Shown piece after piece: positions 15,045 to 22,288 of a DNA stretch of 64,000 nucleotides. Position 1 is the first letter of the stretch, and the number at the start of each line of letters is the position of its first letter. Made by a program: the position numbers and the translations under genes. The notes under the pieces are model-generated. The model was not told the origin of the DNA and made no database searches. It saw only the letters and a list, made by a program, of their open reading frames with translations. Source of the stretch: a virus; the IMG/VR virus record IMGVR_UViG_3300042884_001120, positions 1-64,000 of that record. The stretch is one strand, 5' to 3'.

Positions 15045-15866
15045 TTAATGCTGTCCACCCTCCCATGTACTACCACAGGGCCCACCACTCTCATTAACAT
15101 CGATCACAATATCTTCTCCTTCAGGTGTTATCAAGGGTATATAATGTCTGCTGATGCGCTGAGTGGATTTTGGAACATAATGGCAGATAAAGGATCTACG
15201 AAATCTGTCTTTGGATCTATTTGGCCCTGAGCCATGAATTGAACTACCATTAAAGAATAATGTATCACCTGATTTCATAATACAAGGAACAGCCTTTTTT
15301 CCTTTTGGAGTTGGTACAAAATGGTTTGTGAATGACTCTGCTGCATTGGCTTCTTTTGGACATATAATTTCCTCTTCTGCTGTATCTGCTACAAGATACA
15401 TTCCACCATTCTCTGGATCTGCATCATCGATAGCAGTCCATGCTGCAACACATGTTTGTGGTTCAACTAAAAGATAGAAATTATCTTGATGCATTGCCTG
15501 TCCTCTAGAGCCTGGTGGTTTATAGTAAAACATGCTTTGAGCAGCAAGTACATCTTCTTGCATAAGCTCTTTCAAGCAAAAAAGAACAGCTGGATGGACA
15601 AGATTTTTGCGTGATACAGAGTCATAACGATGTGGTTGCAGCACTCTCGGAAATTCTTTTAAAGGGTCTCCATTTGATTCATCTTTAGAGACAGGGTAAA
15701 AATAATCTTCAATAGTACCACTCTTTGCAATTCGATCAAAGGTATTTTTAATTTCTTCTACTTCAGCTTCAGAAAAGAGGCCTCTTGCTACAGCATAACC
15801 ATGTTGCTTGAAAGAGGCCTTCATCTCTTCAAGGTTAACAGATTCGGGCAGTGTATATTTATTCAT
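15045..15866 (-). CDS. phytanoyl-CoA dioxygenase (PhyH) family protein
   Basis: 273 residues, full family length. Non-haem Fe(II)/2-oxoglutarate oxygenase. The HxD iron motif is in GQAMHQDNFYLL (~residue 127), the distal His in NGSSIHGSGPN (~218), and the 2-oxoglutarate Arg in RFRRSFICHYVP. ENGGMYLVADT is also typical. The substrate is unknown; relatives hydroxylate small molecules, lipids or antibiotics. It may modify a host metabolite or lipid. It stands among small early genes as an auxiliary metabolic-type gene. A GTGTAAATA motif precedes the start, but that motif overlaps the stop of the upstream gene. Confidence 0.85.
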   Translation of the reverse strand: MNKYTLPESVNLEEMKASFKQHGYAVARGLFSEAEVEEIKNTFDRIAKSGTIEDYFYPVSKDESNGDPLKEFPRVLQPHRYDSVSRKNLVHPAVLFCLKELMQEDVLAAQSMFYYKPPGSRGQAMHQDNFYLLVEPQTCVAAWTAIDDADPENGGMYLVADTAEEEIICPKEANAAESFTNHFVPTPKGKKAVPCIMKSGDTLFFNGSSIHGSGPNRSKDRFRRSFICHYVPKSTQRISRHYIPLITPEGEDIVIDVNESGGPCGSTWEGGQH

Positions 15867-15874
15867 ATTATTAT

Positions 15875-16042
15875 TTACACCTCTTTATACTCTACATAAC
15901 TCTCAAGTATTTTATCTTCGTGCTTAAACTGGATGCAGTTTTTGCCTTCATGGGTATATCTTTGTATAACGGTAATCTGCGACAAGGGAATCCATTGCTG
16001 AATATCTTCTACCCAAACTGATGCTATCTTTACACTATTCAT
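15875..16042 (-). CDS. hypothetical protein, 55 aa
   Basis: Frame from ATG at 16040-16042 to TAA at 15875-15877. The product is acidic at the C-terminus (EDKILESYVEYKEV) with WVEDIQQWIPLSQITV in the first half. It overlaps the stop of the gene at 16039 (TAAATGA), which supports translation by coupling. Confidence 0.55.
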   Translation of the reverse strand: MNSVKIASVWVEDIQQWIPLSQITVIQRYTHEGKNCIQFKHEDKILESYVEYKEV

Positions 16043-16398
16043 TTACTTGTTATAAGCATTACCCTAGTTATAATCTCTTCCAAGTCATCCTTGTCATATC
16101 TTGGATGCTGATCCCAATCTGGATCTCCATAATGTTCCAAATACCAATCAATTTCATTGATGATAGATTTAGATATAACTTTAATAAGTTCTACTTCAGC
16201 TTCTTCTGTAGTCTCCCAATCTGTATCTTCATAATCATGGTTGATATAACCAGCATGTTGGACTGTATAAACAACTTTTTCACCATACTGATAATCTGTA
16301 ATAATATAAAAATGACAATCACGATCCTTGTGGTAATCGCCACAAATAGTGTTATACCAAATCTTATTTAATTCAATAATTTTATTATGATTGTTCAT
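16039..16398 (-). CDS. hypothetical protein
   Basis: 119 residues. Contains YGEKVVYTVQHAGYINHDYE and an acidic helix DWETTEEAEVELIKVISK. No recognised domain. It lies between a metallophosphoesterase and the 55-residue gene, with minimal gaps, as part of one transcription unit. Confidence 0.55.
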   Translation of the reverse strand: MNNHNKIIELNKIWYNTICGDYHKDRDCHFYIITDYQYGEKVVYTVQHAGYINHDYEDTDWETTEEAEVELIKVISKSIINEIDWYLEHYGDPDWDQHPRYDKDDLEEIITRVMLITSK

Positions 16399-16400
16399 TA

Positions 16401-17030
16401 TTAATATCCCATATTAAGCTCTTGGGCTTGTGCCGCAAGTTCATCCAAAGCTTTTGCACGAGAATCAAATCCAAAAACTTCTATCTCAATAGCACCAAGC
16501 TCCATTGGGGTATAGTTTATATGTTCACAAGAAACACAGAAGTATCTTGGATCTGGTTTAATATTATATGTAACAGATCTGTCTAAAATTACATCAGGTT
16601 CATTTATCTTTACAACTTTATCATGGATGTGACCATGCACATTCACTTTATGAGCCTTGCCAAAGGAACTAGGATGAATTGGGATATGACTCATGAGAAT
16701 ACCGTTTTCTAAACGATGAGTACCACGAATGTCTTTGAAATATTTTAGATAAGATGATGATGGGTATATATCATGGTTGCCAGCAATTAGAATTTTACGA
16801 GAACCATTTAATCTTCCAATCTTTTCAATATCGCTTTTCTTTTGAGCAACATCGCCAAGAACGTAGACACGAGCATCTTTTGGAACCACTTTATTCCAGT
16901 TTGCTATAATAGTCTCATCATGCTCTTCAATAGAAGAAAATGGACGCAAAGGGTGTCCATTTTCTTTCTTCAAACTACACATATCAAAATCCCCGATGTG
17001 CAAATCTGCAATTACGAAAGTTGGTCTCAT
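16401..17030 (-). CDS. metallophosphoesterase
   Basis: 209 residues, full-length calcineurin-like domain. Metal ligands are seen in order: ADLHIGD (D-x-H), VYVLGDVAQ (GD), IAGNHDIYP (GNHD), MSHIPIHP (H) and NVHGHIHD (GHxH). It hydrolyses a phosphodiester or phosphomonoester; substrate unknown. It is the first of three such enzymes in this window, and the three are divergent in sequence. It has its own TTGACA-N17-TAGCAT promoter. Confidence 0.88.
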   Translation of the reverse strand: MRPTFVIADLHIGDFDMCSLKKENGHPLRPFSSIEEHDETIIANWNKVVPKDARVYVLGDVAQKKSDIEKIGRLNGSRKILIAGNHDIYPSSSYLKYFKDIRGTHRLENGILMSHIPIHPSSFGKAHKVNVHGHIHDKVVKINEPDVILDRSVTYNIKPDPRYFCVSCEHINYTPMELGAIEIEVFGFDSRAKALDELAAQAQELNMGY

Positions 17031-17067
17031 ATTTAAATATGCTACATGTTTATGATTTATTTGTCAA
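17031..17067 (-). promoter_or_regulatory. promoter for metallophosphoesterase gene
   Basis: TTGACA (17062-17067), 17-base spacer, TAGCAT (17039-17044), eight bases to ATG at 17030. At most one or two untranslated bases are expected. Confidence 0.6.
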
Positions 17068-17103
17068 TCTTTTCCTTTTACCCACACAATTCCTACCTCT
17101 ACT

Positions 17104-17130
17104 AGTATAGGTTTTAGGTGGACACTTCAA
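17104..17130 (-). promoter_or_regulatory. orphan promoter-like sequence
   Basis: TTGAAG (17125-17130) and TATACT (17104-17109) with a 15-base spacer lie just after a stop codon, and no ORF follows closely. The TTGAAGTGTCC start is shared with the promoters at 27081, 27842 and 29045, so it may be a decayed copy or drive a short RNA. Confidence 0.35.
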
Positions 17131-17131
17131 G

Positions 17132-17530
17132 CTACTTCTTAATCTTCAGACTCTTTACATCAACTCCAAATTTCTCAGCAATGTCCTTCAAAGTAACTTC
17201 TGTTACTAGGTTTGGATTAGAGATTCTATTTCCTTTTGAATCAAACCAAGCTTCAGATCCAAAAGAGTCCTTGCGATGAATCAAATTATTATTCTCATCA
17301 TATTCTTTCCAAAATTCAAATCCATCTGAGTTCTTGTAATGAATCAGATTATTATTCTCATCATATTCATACCAAGATTCAGATCCATCTGAGTCCTTGT
17401 AATGAATCCGATTACTATTCTCATCATATTCATTCCAATATTCATATCCATCTGAGTCCTTGATATGAATTTCATTTCCTTTTGAATCTTTGGTTACGAG
17501 TGGATAATTGATTACAGGTTTGTTTTTCAT
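17132..17530 (-). CDS. repeat protein with WxEYDENNNxIHYKDSDG units
   Basis: 132 residues. About four and a half repeats of ~21 residues occupy residues 15-100, each with YWNEYDENSNRIHYKDSDG-like sequence, similar to YD-repeat or MORN-like beta hairpins. The C-terminus (LKDIAEKFGVDVKSLKIKK) looks like a helix-turn-helix-type cap. Function unknown; the repeats suggest a protein-binding scaffold. Repeat DNA is similar but diverged, so the array is not very recent. Confidence 0.6.
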   Translation of the reverse strand: MKNKPVINYPLVTKDSKGNEIHIKDSDGYEYWNEYDENSNRIHYKDSDGSESWYEYDENNNLIHYKNSDGFEFWKEYDENNNLIHRKDSFGSEAWFDSKGNRISNPNLVTEVTLKDIAEKFGVDVKSLKIKK

Positions 17531-17567
17531 GTTTTTATATTCTATATGCTTTAGGAGGAGGTGTCAA
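17531..17567 (-). promoter_or_regulatory. promoter, CCTCCTCCTAAAG spacer
   Basis: TTGACA (17562-17567), 17-base spacer with CCTCCTCCTAAAG, TAGAAT (17539-17544), eight bases to ATG at 17530. Confidence 0.7.
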
Positions 17568-17575
17568 GATAATAA

Positions 17576-17848
17576 TCAGATCTTCTTATTCCAAACAATC
17601 TCAAAGAGATAACACTCCCAAGCAATTCCTATCTTTGTATATGAAGAGCAATTAAAGAAAGTTGGACATACCTTCTTCTTATTAAGAACAGGAAACTCCC
17701 AAAGACCCACGCTAAGCTTATTCCAGAGATAATTATTACAAAAATACATCTTAGCAGGTTTTGCGTTCTTTAGAATCTTCTTTGTTTTTTTTGTCAAAGG
17801 TTTGGAAACATTTACATATGTTTGATGATTTACTCTAATTTTATTCAT
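17576..17848 (-). CDS. hypothetical protein
   Basis: 90 residues, basic and aromatic (MYFCNNYLWNKLSVGLWEFP, CPTFFNCSSYTKIG). No recognised domain. Overlaps the gene at 17841 by eight bases. Confidence 0.5.
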   Translation of the reverse strand: MNKIRVNHQTYVNVSKPLTKKTKKILKNAKPAKMYFCNNYLWNKLSVGLWEFPVLNKKKVCPTFFNCSSYTKIGIAWECYLFEIVWNKKI

Positions 17849-18038
17849 AATTTACTTCAGCAGCTTGTTTTAACCAGTCTGAAAAAGCTTCGTCATATGA
17901 TCTAATTTCAAAACCACCATGGAAATCTTCATGGGTAAGTGATAAATTGTATTTTTTAGAAAGTTGTATAACTTCACTAAGAAAATTAATTGCATTCTCT
18001 GATCTATCTTTATTATAGAGGTATTTTTTAGTTGTCAT
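17841..18038 (-). CDS. hypothetical protein
   Basis: 65 residues; SENAINFLSEVIQLSKKYNL then EDFHGGFEIRSYDEAFSDWL. No recognised domain. Overlaps both neighbours by a few bases (four at 18035), indicating a translationally coupled unit. Confidence 0.5.
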   Translation of the reverse strand: MTTKKYLYNKDRSENAINFLSEVIQLSKKYNLSLTHEDFHGGFEIRSYDEAFSDWLKQAAEVNYE

Positions 18039-18232
18039 ATTTCTAAACCATCTAAATATAAAATTTCTTTATTAAATTCAATCGTTATTTCGTCCCCGCC
18101 ATTTCTTGGAATTATATTTATGCTATTACCATTTATATAGGCCCTTTGTGCATTCAATATATCAACATTATCAAATAGCAGGTTACAGTCTTCATCAATA
18201 CCGTCACTAATAGTAGCCCGAATTCTTTTCAT
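18035..18232 (-). CDS. hypothetical protein
   Basis: 65 residues from ATG at 18230-18232. The open frame extends further upstream, but that part lies inside the GC-rich gene at 18237, so the internal ATG just after that gene's stop is chosen. Beta-rich with RNGGDEITIEFNKEILYLDG. Unknown function. Confidence 0.5.
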   Translation of the reverse strand: MKRIRATISDGIDEDCNLLFDNVDILNAQRAYINGNSINIIPRNGGDEITIEFNKEILYLDGLEI

Positions 18233-18236
18233 TTTA

Positions 18237-18845
18237 TTATTGAGTAAGCGCAGTGTCCTGTGCGTTGCGTCCAATTTCGGAATGCCAAGTGACGGGCGGC
18301 ATAACCTTATACTTGGGAATTGATCCATCTTTCACAAAAGAGTCGTCGTGCCAGACGATTCGGTTGTTAGGCTGTGCGGCTATCTGGCCTGACCCATCTG
18401 CCAGTAGCAGGAGATGATAGCATTTATGCTCTGATGGATACTGGCTGAATCCATTGTCGGTGTGATCCAAGGTGAACCAATAGCTGGCCGGAACCCTGTT
18501 GCCATCTCGGTCAAGGTAATGGCATGACATCTCGCGCAAATACTCGTATCTGCACACTGCGAAATCCCAGCCATGGCAATCCCACATTTGCAGGTGTGTG
18601 ATTGGGTGAGGTTCTACGCCGTTCTCTGGCTCTTCGTGGTATAACTTGTGCAATGGTATCCTCGCCCATTGTGCGCCTGATTCGCATAGGATGGAGAAGT
18701 GCAATGCTCTAGATGGAATGCTAGTGACCCCGATTATCACGCATGGCTCTAGGCCTTTGCGTCCATCCAGCCCATGCAGTATGTCTGCGGCGACATATCC
18801 GTACAGGTGTTGAGGAGTAGAAGCGTTTAGGCAATAGTGTGACAT
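18237..18845 (-). CDS. GC-rich hypothetical protein, likely foreign
   Basis: 202 residues, with no family I can name. Visible features: many His/Trp/Cys (HLQMWDCHGWDFAVCRYEYL, CHYLDRDGN, SYWFTLDHTDNGF, KCYHLLLLADG). The DNA is visibly about half G+C and uses codons ending in G or C, unlike the AT-rich genes on either side, so it was probably acquired recently. Its neighbours keep normal composition up to its borders, so the insertion is gene-sized. Confidence 0.6.
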   Translation of the reverse strand: MSHYCLNASTPQHLYGYVAADILHGLDGRKGLEPCVIIGVTSIPSRALHFSILCESGAQWARIPLHKLYHEEPENGVEPHPITHLQMWDCHGWDFAVCRYEYLREMSCHYLDRDGNRVPASYWFTLDHTDNGFSQYPSEHKCYHLLLLADGSGQIAAQPNNRIVWHDDSFVKDGSIPKYKVMPPVTWHSEIGRNAQDTALTQ

Positions 18846-18846
18846 T

Positions 18847-18951
18847 TTAAAAAAAGAAGTACTTTATTAAGGTAAAAAGTCCGTACCAAATAATTAACCC
18901 AAATACAGCGCTAATTAAATAGGGCCAAAATGGGTTGTTATTTTTATTCAT
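18847..18951 (-). CDS. 34-aa membrane peptide
   Basis: Start ATG at 18949-18951. MNKNNNPFWPY followed by a single membrane helix (LISAVFGLIIWYGLFTLI) and a basic-aromatic end. Joined to the upstream gene by TAA-T-ATG, which supports it as a real gene. Role unknown. Confidence 0.5.
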   Translation of the reverse strand: MNKNNNPFWPYLISAVFGLIIWYGLFTLIKYFFF

Positions 18952-18952
18952 A

Positions 18953-19585
18953 TTATGCAATATTTCTAATAACCCAAATTTGAAGCTTTTGAATTTTTTG
19001 TGCAATCCAGTAGAGACCTTTTGAAACAACTCTACTCCAGAAAATTGTCCAATAACCAAAAGTAATTTTATTTAGAGCTCTTTTAGTCCGCGTCCAAGGA
19101 TGCGCCTCATGTGCGGCGAGTTGGTCTTTCCAATGCTTTTCTCTTGCGGCATTCTCTTCTGCCGTACTTGAGATTTCTCCTTTTGCTAGTTTAATATTGG
19201 TAAGTTTCCCAGTATTAAAAACGGCATCAAATTCGATATCCCAAGTATTACCATCTGCATCATCTTTATAATGATAAAAATTAATAGTGCCATGATATGG
19301 TACTTTTACGGTCTCTCGGCCAGACTCAACAAATTCATAGGGCCATACCCACCTCTTGCTCTTTCGGGCCTTCTTTTCGTCTTCCTCTGTCATGGTTCTA
19401 ACCATCTCTCCATCAACTTTATCAAAGTAAAGTCCAGTACCCTTAATGGTGTAAGTGGTCATGGTGTTTTCTATATCCTTTGTTTGAAAGCCCTCTTTAG
19501 ACCAATCGGTATCAGGAAAAGCCTTTTTGAGTTCTTTGTTTAGTGGAAGCTTGCGCTTAATAAGAATTGTGTCGAACATGCCCAT
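18953..19585 (-). CDS. hypothetical protein
   Basis: 210 residues from ATG at 19583-19585 (MGMFDTILIKRKLPLNKELK); an ATG two codons later is the alternative. The long upstream extension is rejected because a TTGACA-N17-AATAAT promoter ends six bases before this ATG. Beta-rich middle (GTINFYHYKDDADGNTWDIE) and a basic, hydrophobic C-terminus that may touch membranes. I recall MFDTILIKxK-type openings in phage proteins of unknown function. Confidence 0.55.
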   Translation of the reverse strand: MGMFDTILIKRKLPLNKELKKAFPDTDWSKEGFQTKDIENTMTTYTIKGTGLYFDKVDGEMVRTMTEEDEKKARKSKRWVWPYEFVESGRETVKVPYHGTINFYHYKDDADGNTWDIEFDAVFNTGKLTNIKLAKGEISSTAEENAAREKHWKDQLAAHEAHPWTRTKRALNKITFGYWTIFWSRVVSKGLYWIAQKIQKLQIWVIRNIA

Positions 19586-19620
19586 ATTTTTATTATTGTT
19601 TATTTTTGTTTTTATGTCAA
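19586..19620 (-). promoter_or_regulatory. promoter, leaderless register
   Basis: TTGACA (19615-19620), 17-base spacer, AATAAT (19592-19597), six bases, ATG at 19585. It decides the start codon of this gene. Confidence 0.6.
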
Positions 19621-20171
19621 TTAATTTTTTTAAATTCTTTTTCAAGATATAAAGACATGCTTTCGTTATCAAAAAGCGCGCTTTGTAATTTAATAGCAAC
19701 GCCACCGGCCTCTGTCCAGCTATCTATATATGGTTGAAAGTCATCTATTAAAACATTTTTAGAGCCGTCGTTATTTAAGGCGTATTTTGATTTTTTATCT
19801 GGAAAAACTGCGCCCTTGAAGTATTTGGAATATTTTGGAACAATGTGTTTATCTATCCATTCTAATTTGCCTTCTATACATTGGTCTACTGACATTTTAG
19901 ATGGGTGGGAGCAAATGTAAAAACCCCCAAATTTTTCAATTACTTTATTTATTAAAGTGTCGTTAGTACTATATGGTTCAAGATTGGCAAATAAACTTTT
20001 TGGCGTACCTAGTTTTTGATAAAACAAATCCTTATCAACCCAAACGCTTTTAATTTTCAGTTTTTCTGAATCTGTTGCGTCAATATAATTTTTATTAATA
20101 ATTTTATTAGAAATAAAATCAAATAGATTAGCAAGCAAACCATCCATATCAAGATAACATTTGGTCTGCAT
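19617..20171 (-). CDS. HAD-family 5'-nucleotidase-like phosphatase
   Basis: 184 residues. The nucleophile motif is near the N-terminus (CYLDMDGLLANLFDF, DxDG type), motif II Ser in FYICSHPS, a Lys in PKYSKYFKGAVFPDKKSKY and the acidic motif in VLIDDFQPYIDSW. The layout matches the NT5C-like deoxynucleotidase family often carried by phages, which trims nucleotide pools. Cytoplasmic. Its promoter is in leaderless register. Confidence 0.8.
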   Translation of the reverse strand: MQTKCYLDMDGLLANLFDFISNKIINKNYIDATDSEKLKIKSVWVDKDLFYQKLGTPKSLFANLEPYSTNDTLINKVIEKFGGFYICSHPSKMSVDQCIEGKLEWIDKHIVPKYSKYFKGAVFPDKKSKYALNNDGSKNVLIDDFQPYIDSWTEAGGVAIKLQSALFDNESMSLYLEKEFKKIN

Positions 20172-20206
20172 TTTATGATAATAATATATTTAGGAAAATA
20201 TGTCAA
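20172..20206 (-). promoter_or_regulatory. promoter, leaderless register
   Basis: TTGACA (20201-20206), 17-base spacer, TATTAT (20178-20183), six bases, ATG at 20171. Confidence 0.7.
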
Positions 20207-20880
20207 GCATTATTGTGATGATCTGGACAACTTTGTGTTCTCTTTCTCATCTCGGCCCTCAGTTCACCAAATGTAATAGGACTAGGGCAATTCTCAACAG
20301 AAACTTCATAGTTCAATCCTGTCTTTAGATACATCCTTCCAAGTTCTGATCTATTGAGATTACCGTGAACGTGCGCGAAAAGATGGTATGCCCCCTTGCC
20401 TGCTCCATTCCAAGACAGTATAGGAAAATGACTTAGAACAATAGGCTGACCATTCACAAACGTCTCTAGATAGTTAGGGACAAATATAATTTCCCTTTTA
20501 TCATTATGATCCCAAATATTGCTCATGTAGAAAGTATTGTTCTCGCACCTGTCTAAAATCTGCTTGTAGCCAGCCTGATGATTGCCGGGCAGTACATACA
20601 GGGTCTTATACTCTAGCCTCTGAAAAAGTTCTAGTAGTCTCTCATCGGCATTATGCCCAAAAATCGTATCACCGAGAAGAAACCCTATAGTGTTTTTATT
20701 TGCCTTTTTATTCCAATTCTCTATTAGTCCCTCGTCATGCTCTCTGGAACTATTATAACCCCTTGTCTTCCAGATAGGGACATCCCACTTGGGATCATGT
20801 CCATAGTGCATACAGCCCCAAAACAGAACGTCATGGTCTGTACTTGAAATTTTAACAGGCTTGTAAAATAAATCTTTCAT
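20203..20880 (-). CDS. metallophosphoesterase
   Basis: 225 residues. Ligand motifs: WGCMHYGHD (the D-x-H position is occupied by C-x-H, a deviation), GFLLGDTIFG, VLPGNHQAG (GNH), LSHFPILSWN and LFAHVHGNL (H-x-H). The overall order matches calcineurin-like phosphoesterases. The replaced first Asp may lower activity or change the metal. Second of three phosphoesterases here. Confidence 0.75.
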   Translation of the reverse strand: MKDLFYKPVKISSTDHDVLFWGCMHYGHDPKWDVPIWKTRGYNSSREHDEGLIENWNKKANKNTIGFLLGDTIFGHNADERLLELFQRLEYKTLYVLPGNHQAGYKQILDRCENNTFYMSNIWDHNDKREIIFVPNYLETFVNGQPIVLSHFPILSWNGAGKGAYHLFAHVHGNLNRSELGRMYLKTGLNYEVSVENCPSPITFGELRAEMRKRTQSCPDHHNNA

Positions 20881-20918
20881 AATCTCTAAAGTATATAGAG
20901 ATTTTTATAGCTGGGCAA
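20881..20918 (-). promoter_or_regulatory. promoter-like sequence
   Basis: TTGCCC (20913-20918), 17-base spacer, TATACT (20890-20895), nine bases to ATG at 20880. Confidence 0.5.
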
Positions 20919-20923
20919 GAAAA

Positions 20924-21142
20924 TTACCTAGGAATTATAACAGCTTCACAATCTGCTTTCTCTGTGTCAGTTACATGATGAACTTCATGCTTTCCATAAT
21001 ACCAATGTTCATGGACATTTAGTCTAATAGGAGTCTGATAAGGCTTTTCTGGAGCATCAATTCCCCCTTCATAGCCTTGTACCATAACAAGCATCTCGGG
21101 ATCAAACTGCTGTAGCATTTCAATTAGTTGTTTTACTTTCAT
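20924..21142 (-). CDS. conserved phage hypothetical protein
   Basis: 72 residues: VKQLIEMLQQFDPEMLVMVQ then GYEGGIDAPE and ADCEAVIIPR. This short fold, a helix with PEMxVMVxGYEGG, is recurrent in tailed phages. Function unknown. The start lies inside the end of the upstream gene. Confidence 0.6.
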   Translation of the reverse strand: MKVKQLIEMLQQFDPEMLVMVQGYEGGIDAPEKPYQTPIRLNVHEHWYYGKHEVHHVTDTEKADCEAVIIPR

Positions 21143-21299
21143 ATTTTAATATTACATGAGAAGAGTAACACTTGTCAAGATATTTAAACTCGTATACATC
21201 TTGACCAAATAAATCTTCAGAGATGCCAATGAATTCTGTTTTAGATACAGGAACCCATTCGCCTTCTACTAATACATGGGGCGTTTGTTCGTCGTTCAT
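21120..21299 (-). CDS. hypothetical protein
   Basis: 59 residues from ATG at 21297-21299 (MNDEQTPHVLVEGEWVPVSK). A longer upstream start is less likely because it lies in the coding end of the gene at 21296. Overlaps its downstream neighbour by 23 bases. Confidence 0.45.
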   Translation of the reverse strand: MNDEQTPHVLVEGEWVPVSKTEFIGISEDLFGQDVYEFKYLDKCYSSHVILKYESKTTN

Positions 21300-21613
21300 A
21301 TATTCCAAGTTGTTGTTCCTCCATGATGACCGCAAGTCTCACAGTAGCCTTTATCTGATTCATAATCATCATACTGAAAACATTCCACTAAACTTTTAAA
21401 ATCACAAGTACCTCTTTTAATTTCTTTTTTAAGTTTTAATAAAAGATAATCAAGAAGTTCGTCATCTTCTTCGGGTTGCTTAACGCCCTCATCTACCTCC
21501 CCACTTCTCCATACACCATTGATACTAAACCCCCAATTATAACAGGACATCTCATCATAGACTATTTTATATTTTGGCCTATCATCTTCTAAATCTTCTT
21601 TAAAATCACTCAT
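21296..21613 (-). CDS. hypothetical protein with possible zinc-binding C-terminus
   Basis: 105 residues, acidic N-terminus (FKEDLEDDRPKY), C-terminal CETCGHHGGTTTW which could be half of a zinc ribbon. No family recognised. Coupled to both neighbours by short overlaps. Confidence 0.5.
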   Translation of the reverse strand: MSDFKEDLEDDRPKYKIVYDEMSCYNWGFSINGVWRSGEVDEGVKQPEEDDELLDYLLLKLKKEIKRGTCDFKSLVECFQYDDYESDKGYCETCGHHGGTTTWNI

Positions 21614-21815
21614 ATTTTTCTCCAGTATAGTATTTGTAGATTCTCTTCAATGCTTTAAGATCCTTTGTATTCTCTTTAATGTCTTCAATGATATAAGGTC
21701 TTGGATTCTTTATCTTTTTGAGATCTTTAGTGTTATTTGAAAGTATCTCAATAGTCTCAGCCAATGACTTGGCAAATGCCAAGTCTAAATGCTCATCATT
21801 AATTTCTATTTGCAT
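21606..21815 (-). CDS. small helical protein
   Basis: 69 residues, Lys/Glu/Leu-rich helices (HLDLAFAKSLAETIEILSNN, ENTKDLKALKRIYKYY). Unknown role. Its promoter's -35 box lies inside the coding end of the preceding gene. Confidence 0.5.
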   Translation of the reverse strand: MQIEINDEHLDLAFAKSLAETIEILSNNTKDLKKIKNPRPYIIEDIKENTKDLKALKRIYKYYTGEKYE

Positions 21816-21850
21816 AGTCTTATTCTAAATGAATTAGTACGATTTGTCAA
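21816..21850 (-). promoter_or_regulatory. promoter, leaderless register, embedded in upstream gene
   Basis: TTGACA (21845-21850) lies within the last codons of the gene at 21834; 17-base spacer, TAGAAT (21822-21827), AAGACT, ATG at 21815. Confidence 0.75.
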
Positions 21851-21989
21851 CTGGATACCATAGAACTTTACCCCATTGGTCAACCTTGAAGGTATTGCCG
21901 AGTTTGTCCCGCAAAACGGTTGTATCTTCGGTTGTTTCGATGATAATACAACCTAGTTCTAAAAGGAATTTGACTTTCTTTTCTTTCAT
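21834..21989 (-). CDS. hypothetical protein, 51 aa
   Basis: Frame from ATG at 21987-21989 to TAA at 21834-21836. Sequence starts MKEKKVKFLLELGCIIIETT and ends KVDQWGKVLWYPVDKSY, a compact beta-type protein. Support comes from its own promoter TTGACA-N17-TGGAAT-N6-ATG. Confidence 0.6.
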   Translation of the reverse strand: MKEKKVKFLLELGCIIIETTEDTTVLRDKLGNTFKVDQWGKVLWYPVDKSY

Positions 21990-22024
21990 GATTTTATTCC
22001 ACATGCTCTAAGAGGAGATGTCAA
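21990..22024 (-). promoter_or_regulatory. promoter, leaderless register, CTCCTCTTAGAG spacer
   Basis: TTGACA (22019-22024), 17-base spacer, TGGAAT (21996-22001), six bases, ATG at 21989. The spacer is a diverged copy of the CCTCCTAAAG type. Confidence 0.65.
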
Positions 22025-22031
22025 GAAAATC

Positions 22032-22253
22032 TTACCAGCCATAAGCTGTTCCTTGCTGGCCCCACCAGCTACCACCATTCACTATACCACGTTGATGAAC
22101 ATAACGAGGCCCATTGTAGATATGTCTATCTGGATCAATCTTAGCCTCTTTAACAATCTTTCCATCTGGTGCCCTACAAATGCCTTTGCTATCAACCTTA
22201 TAAACAGTTGCACAACCCGTGAGAGCTAAGACGAACAATAATGCAATTTTCAT
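22032..22253 (-). CDS. small lipoprotein
   Basis: 73 residues. MKIALLFVLALTGCATVYKV is a signal peptide with lipobox ALTGC, so a lipid anchor at Cys14 is expected. The mature part is Gly/Trp-rich at the C-terminus (IVNGGSWWGQQGTAYGW). Early promoter in leaderless register. Possible surface-exclusion or envelope function, unproven. Confidence 0.65.
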   Translation of the reverse strand: MKIALLFVLALTGCATVYKVDSKGICRAPDGKIVKEAKIDPDRHIYNGPRYVHQRGIVNGGSWWGQQGTAYGW

Positions 22254-22288
22254 AATCTTATTCTATATGCTTTAGGAGGATGTGTCAA
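22254..22288 (-). promoter_or_regulatory. promoter, leaderless register, CCTCCTAAAG spacer
   Basis: TTGACA (22283-22288), 17-base spacer CATCCTCCTAAAGCATA, TAGAAT (22260-22265), AAGATT, ATG at 22253. Confidence 0.8.

Noticed and set aside
18380-18574. 64-aa minus-strand ORF in another frame
   Set aside because: Shadow inside the GC-rich gene at 18237; high G+C removes stop codons by chance.
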